Source: JBHHUI01 sp965248775
GTDB taxonomy: Bacteria; Chloroflexota; Anaerolineae; Anaerolineales; JBHHUI01
Reading direction: 5' to 3'
Assembly (NCBI GenBank): GCA_965248775.1
Contig: OZ252150.1
Span: forward strand, 2,542,001 to 2,606,000
DNA: 64,000 nt
Shown here: positions 61,166 to 64,000 of the stretch, one piece after another
How the letters are laid out: every line of letters begins with the position of its first letter
Position numbering within the stretch: the first letter of the stretch is position 1
The notes under the pieces: model-generated
The model's database searches: none
The model's input: only the letters and a program-made list of their open reading frames with translations
What the model was told of the DNA's origin: nothing
Position numbers and translations under genes: made by a program

Positions 61166-62751
61166 CAGTTTGTCGGAGAGCAACCTGAGATAGCGAAATC
61201 GGTGATAATCTACGGGCATGGCTAGAAAATTCAAGAAACCCAATTACGAAGTGATGCTCAAACAGACAATCAGTCTGGAAGAAGCCCTGCCATCCAATCA
61301 TTTGGCACGATTTGTGGTGGATGTTATCGCCCAGTTGGATTTGGGTATGATCTATGCACAATATGCACCGACGGGTGGTCAACCTATTGCGCCAGAGATC
61401 CTGTTGGGATTGCTCTTCTATGGTTATGCCAACGGGGTGTTCAGTTCTCGTAAGATTGAGAAAGCCACCTATGAGAGTATCCCATTCCGCTATATTGCCA
61501 GTGGGCTGCATCCTGACCACGACACAATTGCCAACTTTCGCAAAACCTTTCTGGCTGAGATCCAAGAGTTATTTGTGCAGATCTTGCTCCTGGCCCAAGT
61601 TGCTGAGGTGCTGAAGTTGGGTAATATCAGTCTGGATGGTAGCAAGGTGCATGCTGATGCATCCAAGAGCAAAGCGGTCAGTTACAAGCGTCTGATAAAA
61701 CTAGAGACCCAACTGCGCCAGGAAGTGAACAAACTCTTCGAACTCGGTGAGCAAGCTGATCAGGGTGATCTCCAGTTGCCGGAAGGGCTCGTCATTGAAG
61801 ACGAAATTGCCATTCGCAAGAAACGTTTGGCAAATCTGGCAGAAGCCAAAGCCGTCTTAGAAGCCCGTGCGCAGGAACGATATGAAGCCGAGAGGGCTGA
61901 ATACGAAGCCAAACAGCGTGAGCGGGAAGAAAAGTCTCGCAAAACTGGGCATAAACCCCGAGGTCGCAAACCGAAACCACCGCAGCCGGGACCACGGGAC
62001 AAAGATCAGTACAACTTCACTGATCCGGACTCTCGCATCATGAAAAACAGCACCAATAATGGCTTCGACCAGCATTACAACGTTCAAGTTGCTGTGGAGC
62101 AGGAGAGCCTCTTGATTGTGGCGCCTTCACTTTCGAACCATCCGAATGACAAAAAAGAAGCTGAGCCAACCCTGGATGCCATCTCTCCAAAAGTAGGCAA
62201 ACCAAAGGCTGCCGCTTTGGATTATGGATATTTCAGCAAAGCGAACATCGCAGCACTTGAGAAGCTTGGCATTGATCCTTACATTGCTACCGGTCGCGAA
62301 CCTCACCACAAAAGCTGGCGTACCTTCTTTGAACAAATGCCTGCTCCGCCACCGGAAGATGCCAGTCCGAAAGTCAAGATGGCTTACAAACTACAAACCG
62401 AAATCGGCAAAGCCAGCTACCGTTTACGCAAATGCACAGTGGAACCCGTCATTGGTATCATCAAGGAAGTCCTGGGCTTCCGCCAGTTTTCTCTGCGCGG
62501 CCTGCTGGCAGCAGCCGGGGAATGGTGTCTGGTCTGCCTAGCGTTCAACCTCAAACGCATGCACACCCTCTACCAAGCAAAGGGTGTGCTTTAGCCGGGG
62601 CTGCTTTGGCGCGCCTGCTACTCGCTGCGAGAAGGTGGTTTGCCCTCCATGAAATGCACACTGTTTTACGCTTGTTTTGTCGCAATCAACTGCTCATTTT
62701 GCCCTGTAGGGCTATTCATGTTGTAAAAGTACTTGTCTCTCCGACAAACTG
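61166..62751 (+). mobile_element. IS1182-like insertion sequence, copy B
   Basis: 1586 bases with the inverted ends CAGTTTGTCGGAGAG, flanked by CTAG at 61162-61165 and 62752-62755. Opposite in orientation to copy A (22098-23683) and nearly identical; at least two single-base differences were seen downstream of the transposase gene. The pair encloses 37.5 kb. Confidence 0.92.
61218..62594 (+). CDS. IS1182-family transposase, copy B
   Basis: 458 residues, identical in protein sequence to the transposase at 22255. Start ATG 61218 lies 52 bases inside the element. All motif blocks are intact (PEILLGLLFYGYANG, LDGSKVHADASK, DYGYFSKANI, EPVIGIIKEVLGFRQFSLRG). Identity of the two copies indicates recent transposition or gene conversion. 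Confidence 0.93.
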   Translation: MARKFKKPNYEVMLKQTISLEEALPSNHLARFVVDVIAQLDLGMIYAQYAPTGGQPIAPEILLGLLFYGYANGVFSSRKIEKATYESIPFRYIASGLHPDHDTIANFRKTFLAEIQELFVQILLLAQVAEVLKLGNISLDGSKVHADASKSKAVSYKRLIKLETQLRQEVNKLFELGEQADQGDLQLPEGLVIEDEIAIRKKRLANLAEAKAVLEARAQERYEAERAEYEAKQREREEKSRKTGHKPRGRKPKPPQPGPRDKDQYNFTDPDSRIMKNSTNNGFDQHYNVQVAVEQESLLIVAPSLSNHPNDKKEAEPTLDAISPKVGKPKAAALDYGYFSKANIAALEKLGIDPYIATGREPHHKSWRTFFEQMPAPPPEDASPKVKMAYKLQTEIGKASYRLRKCTVEPVIGIIKEVLGFRQFSLRGLLAAAGEWCLVCLAFNLKRMHTLYQAKGVL

Positions 62752-62853
62752 CTAGACTAGGGCAATTTCCTGCTGCGATGAGGCTACCTATTACATGTTT
62801 CTCCGCTATCTCCCTGGCCCTCATCCCAAGCTGCTGCGGGAGGAGAAATTAAG

Positions 62854-63212
62854 GTGCACACAAAGAACGTAGCGATAATCGGTGCCGGCACTATGGGACA
62901 TGGAATTGCCCAGGTGTTTGCCGCCGCAGGGAACGTTGTCATCCTCACCGACAGCAACCCAGACATTCTTCACACGGCAAAAGCCCGCATCGCATCGAGA
63001 CAACCTAGAACGCCTCGCACAATATGGGGTGGGCCAGAAAGACCAAATTCCGCCCACCTTAGACAGAATTGCACTTCGAGACAGCGTTTCGTTGGCAGTG
63101 CACCGCGCCGACCTTGTTATTGAATGAGTTGTAGAGGATTTGAAGATCAAGGAGACAGTGCTGGCTGCAATTGAAGCGCATTGCCCGTCACAGGCGTGGA
63201 TCACATCAAAGA
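62854..63212 (+). pseudogene. 3-hydroxyacyl-CoA dehydrogenase, frameshifted and truncated
   Basis: From GTG 62854 (GGAGG upstream) the frame reads NVAIIGAGTMGHGIAQVFAAAG, the NAD-binding motif of 3-hydroxybutyryl-CoA dehydrogenase, and DSNPDILHTAKARIAS. Near 63000 it slips to NLERLAQYGVGQKD and SVSLAVHRADLVIE. It then meets TGA 63125-63127 where relatives have a sense codon, and continues VVEDLKIKETVLAAIEAHCPSQAWITS before losing similarity. The substrate domain is missing. It follows the truncated CoA-transferase, so a second acyl-CoA operon has decayed here. Confidence 0.82.
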
Positions 63213-63306
63213 CTCTCGTGAAAAAAGGTAGGAAAAGAGCTCATTGAAAGGGGAAATTGGGTGTTAATACCAGAAAGGCCAGCATTGAGTATAGAAGAGA
63301 CCTGTC

Positions 63307-63465
63307 ATGTATCGTCGCAACGAGCAACACCTCCAAATTCCGTTTCTGAGTAGCCTGAATGGGTTGCCAGAAAAGCAACTTGAGCGCCTGAAGAACTCGT
63401 GGGTGGACATTTTCTACCGCGAGTTCTTTGTCCGCATCGATGAGACTGGTATTACCCCGATTCAG
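63307..63465 (+). pseudogene. Transposase N-terminal fragment
   Basis: From ATG 63307: MYRRNEQHLQIPFLSSLNGL, PEKQLERLKNSWVDIFYREF, FVRIDET. This is the N terminus of a widespread ISNCY/IS1182-like transposase type that is distinct from the IS1182-like copies here. It is cut at about 63465 by the IS3-type element. Confidence 0.6.
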
Positions 63466-63476
63466 TGGACAGTTGG

Positions 63477-64000
63477 TTAAGCCACTAAAGGTAATTGTTC
63501 ATAGGCATGTGGGCTCATGTAATCCAGGGCCGAATGCATCCGTTGCCGATTGTAAAACACTTCGACATAGTCAAAGACGCTGGTGCGAGCAGCGGCCCGG
63601 CTGGCGTACAGTTGCTGGTATACACACTCGGATTTCAGGCTGGCAAAGAAGCTCTCCATGGGGGCGTTATCGTAGCAGTTTCCCCTTCGGCTCATACTGG
63701 GCGTGATGTCATGAAGCTTGCGCAGCGCCTGATACTCAGCGCTGGCGTACTGACTCCCCCGGTCAGAATGATGGATGAGACCTGGCGGCGGTTTTCGCGA
63801 ACGCAGAGCCATCTCCAAAGCATCCAAAGTCAGTTGGCGGCCCAAGCGTTTGCCGAGTGCCCAGCCACACTTCGTTAGGCGCAGTGGCCGTGAAGTCCTG
63901 AACGAGCAAATTCGGCGCTACGGGCAGGCTGTGCTTCGACTGGGTTGTCACCTTGTAGCTCCGTTTGCGTCGGGCTTGCAGGCCATGCAGGCGCAACAGA
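63477..64000 (-). pseudogene. IS3-family OrfB with an internal deletion, continuing beyond the window
   Basis: The minus strand reads RRKRSYKVTTQSKHSLPVAPN and TATAPNEVW. It then jumps in another frame to LGKRLGRQLTLDALEMALRS, HHSDRGSQYAS, SMSRRGNCYDNAPMESFFASLK and YNRQRMHSALDYMSP. The rve-domain catalytic positions DRGSQY and the glutamate of PMESFF remain. About 35-50 residues with the first catalytic aspartate (the usual DITY stretch) are missing at about 63860. The 5' end lies beyond base 64000. Confidence 0.82.

Noticed and set aside
63125..63127. In-frame TGA in the 3-hydroxyacyl-CoA dehydrogenase read as selenocysteine
   Set aside because: The gene already has a frameshift upstream and loses similarity downstream, and relatives have a small residue here; it is a pseudogene.
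10334..63127. Genome-wide reassignment of TGA to tryptophan
   Set aside because: Many intact genes in the window end with TGA in ATGA overlaps (for example 16401/16404 and 17690/17693), so TGA is a normal stop.

Overview
The window is a catabolic and insertion-sequence-rich segment of a bacterial chromosome, with no rRNA, tRNA or CRISPR array seen. The source is best guessed as an uncultured Chloroflexota-like bacterium. That guess rests on a mix of an F420-type LLM oxidoreductase, molybdenum hydroxylase subunits, many CoA and hydantoinase-family genes, and a decayed beta-helix protein tail ending in DIGAFEW. No phylogenetic marker gene is present, so this is a weak inference.

Region 1 (1-19315, all plus strand) is a compact run with many 4-base start/stop overlaps. 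It holds the tail of a molybdopterin hydroxylase large subunit and an HcrB-like FAD/4Fe-4S subunit. These are followed by a GntR regulator, an acetone-carboxylase-gamma-like zinc protein, an isochorismatase-fold amidohydrolase, hydantoinase B and A, and a family III CoA-transferase. Next comes a glycine/sarcosine/betaine reductase module: GrdC, a dedicated thioredoxin, and GrdA. GrdA is a selenoprotein whose selenocysteine codon is the in-frame TGA at 10334-10336, so ordinary gene calling would split it. After it come an aldehyde dehydrogenase, acyl-CoA dehydrogenase, SDR, thiolase, LLM oxidoreductase, M20 peptidase, MocA-like nucleotidyltransferase and aldo/keto reductase. One reading is N-methylhydantoin to N-carbamoylsarcosine to sarcosine to reductive cleavage, but the substrate-binding GrdB-type subunit and GrdD are absent here. 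A carboxylase role for the hydantoinase-like pair is the main alternative.

Region 2 (19316-23713) is a stack of three insertion sequences (IS1-like, IS4-like with TATCAA duplication, IS1182-like with CTAG duplication). They have broken a trimethylamine-methyltransferase (MttB) family gene that once lay directly behind a dimethylformamidase-like gene.

Region 3 (23714-33369) holds that dimethylformamidase-like gene, two class III aminotransferases, a TPP-dependent decarboxylase/synthase-like enzyme, a TIM-barrel epimerase, an EamA transporter, two small unknown ORFs and a decayed IS3 orfA.

Region 4 (33376-54013, minus strand) reads from right to left. It runs Tat-lipoprotein peptide-binding protein, hydantoinase B, phosphotriesterase-family hydrolase, hydantoinase A, hydantoinase B, three tandem ceramidase-like paralogues (plus a fragment of a fourth, and an IS1 insertion with CTCCTTTT duplication), DppB, an unknown ORF, DppC, DppD, DppF, an FAD oxidoreductase and a second epimerase. 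It looks like one uptake-and-hydrolysis operon for an amide, lactam or cyclic-imide type compound.

Region 5 (54014-64000) is a graveyard of transposases (IS110, IS701, IS1182, IS3 and others). It also holds a CoA-transferase truncated by a second, almost identical IS1182 copy and a frameshifted 3-hydroxyacyl-CoA dehydrogenase. Several decayed transposases carry short palindromic inserts with a CCAGT/ACTGG core that may be a small mobile repeat family.
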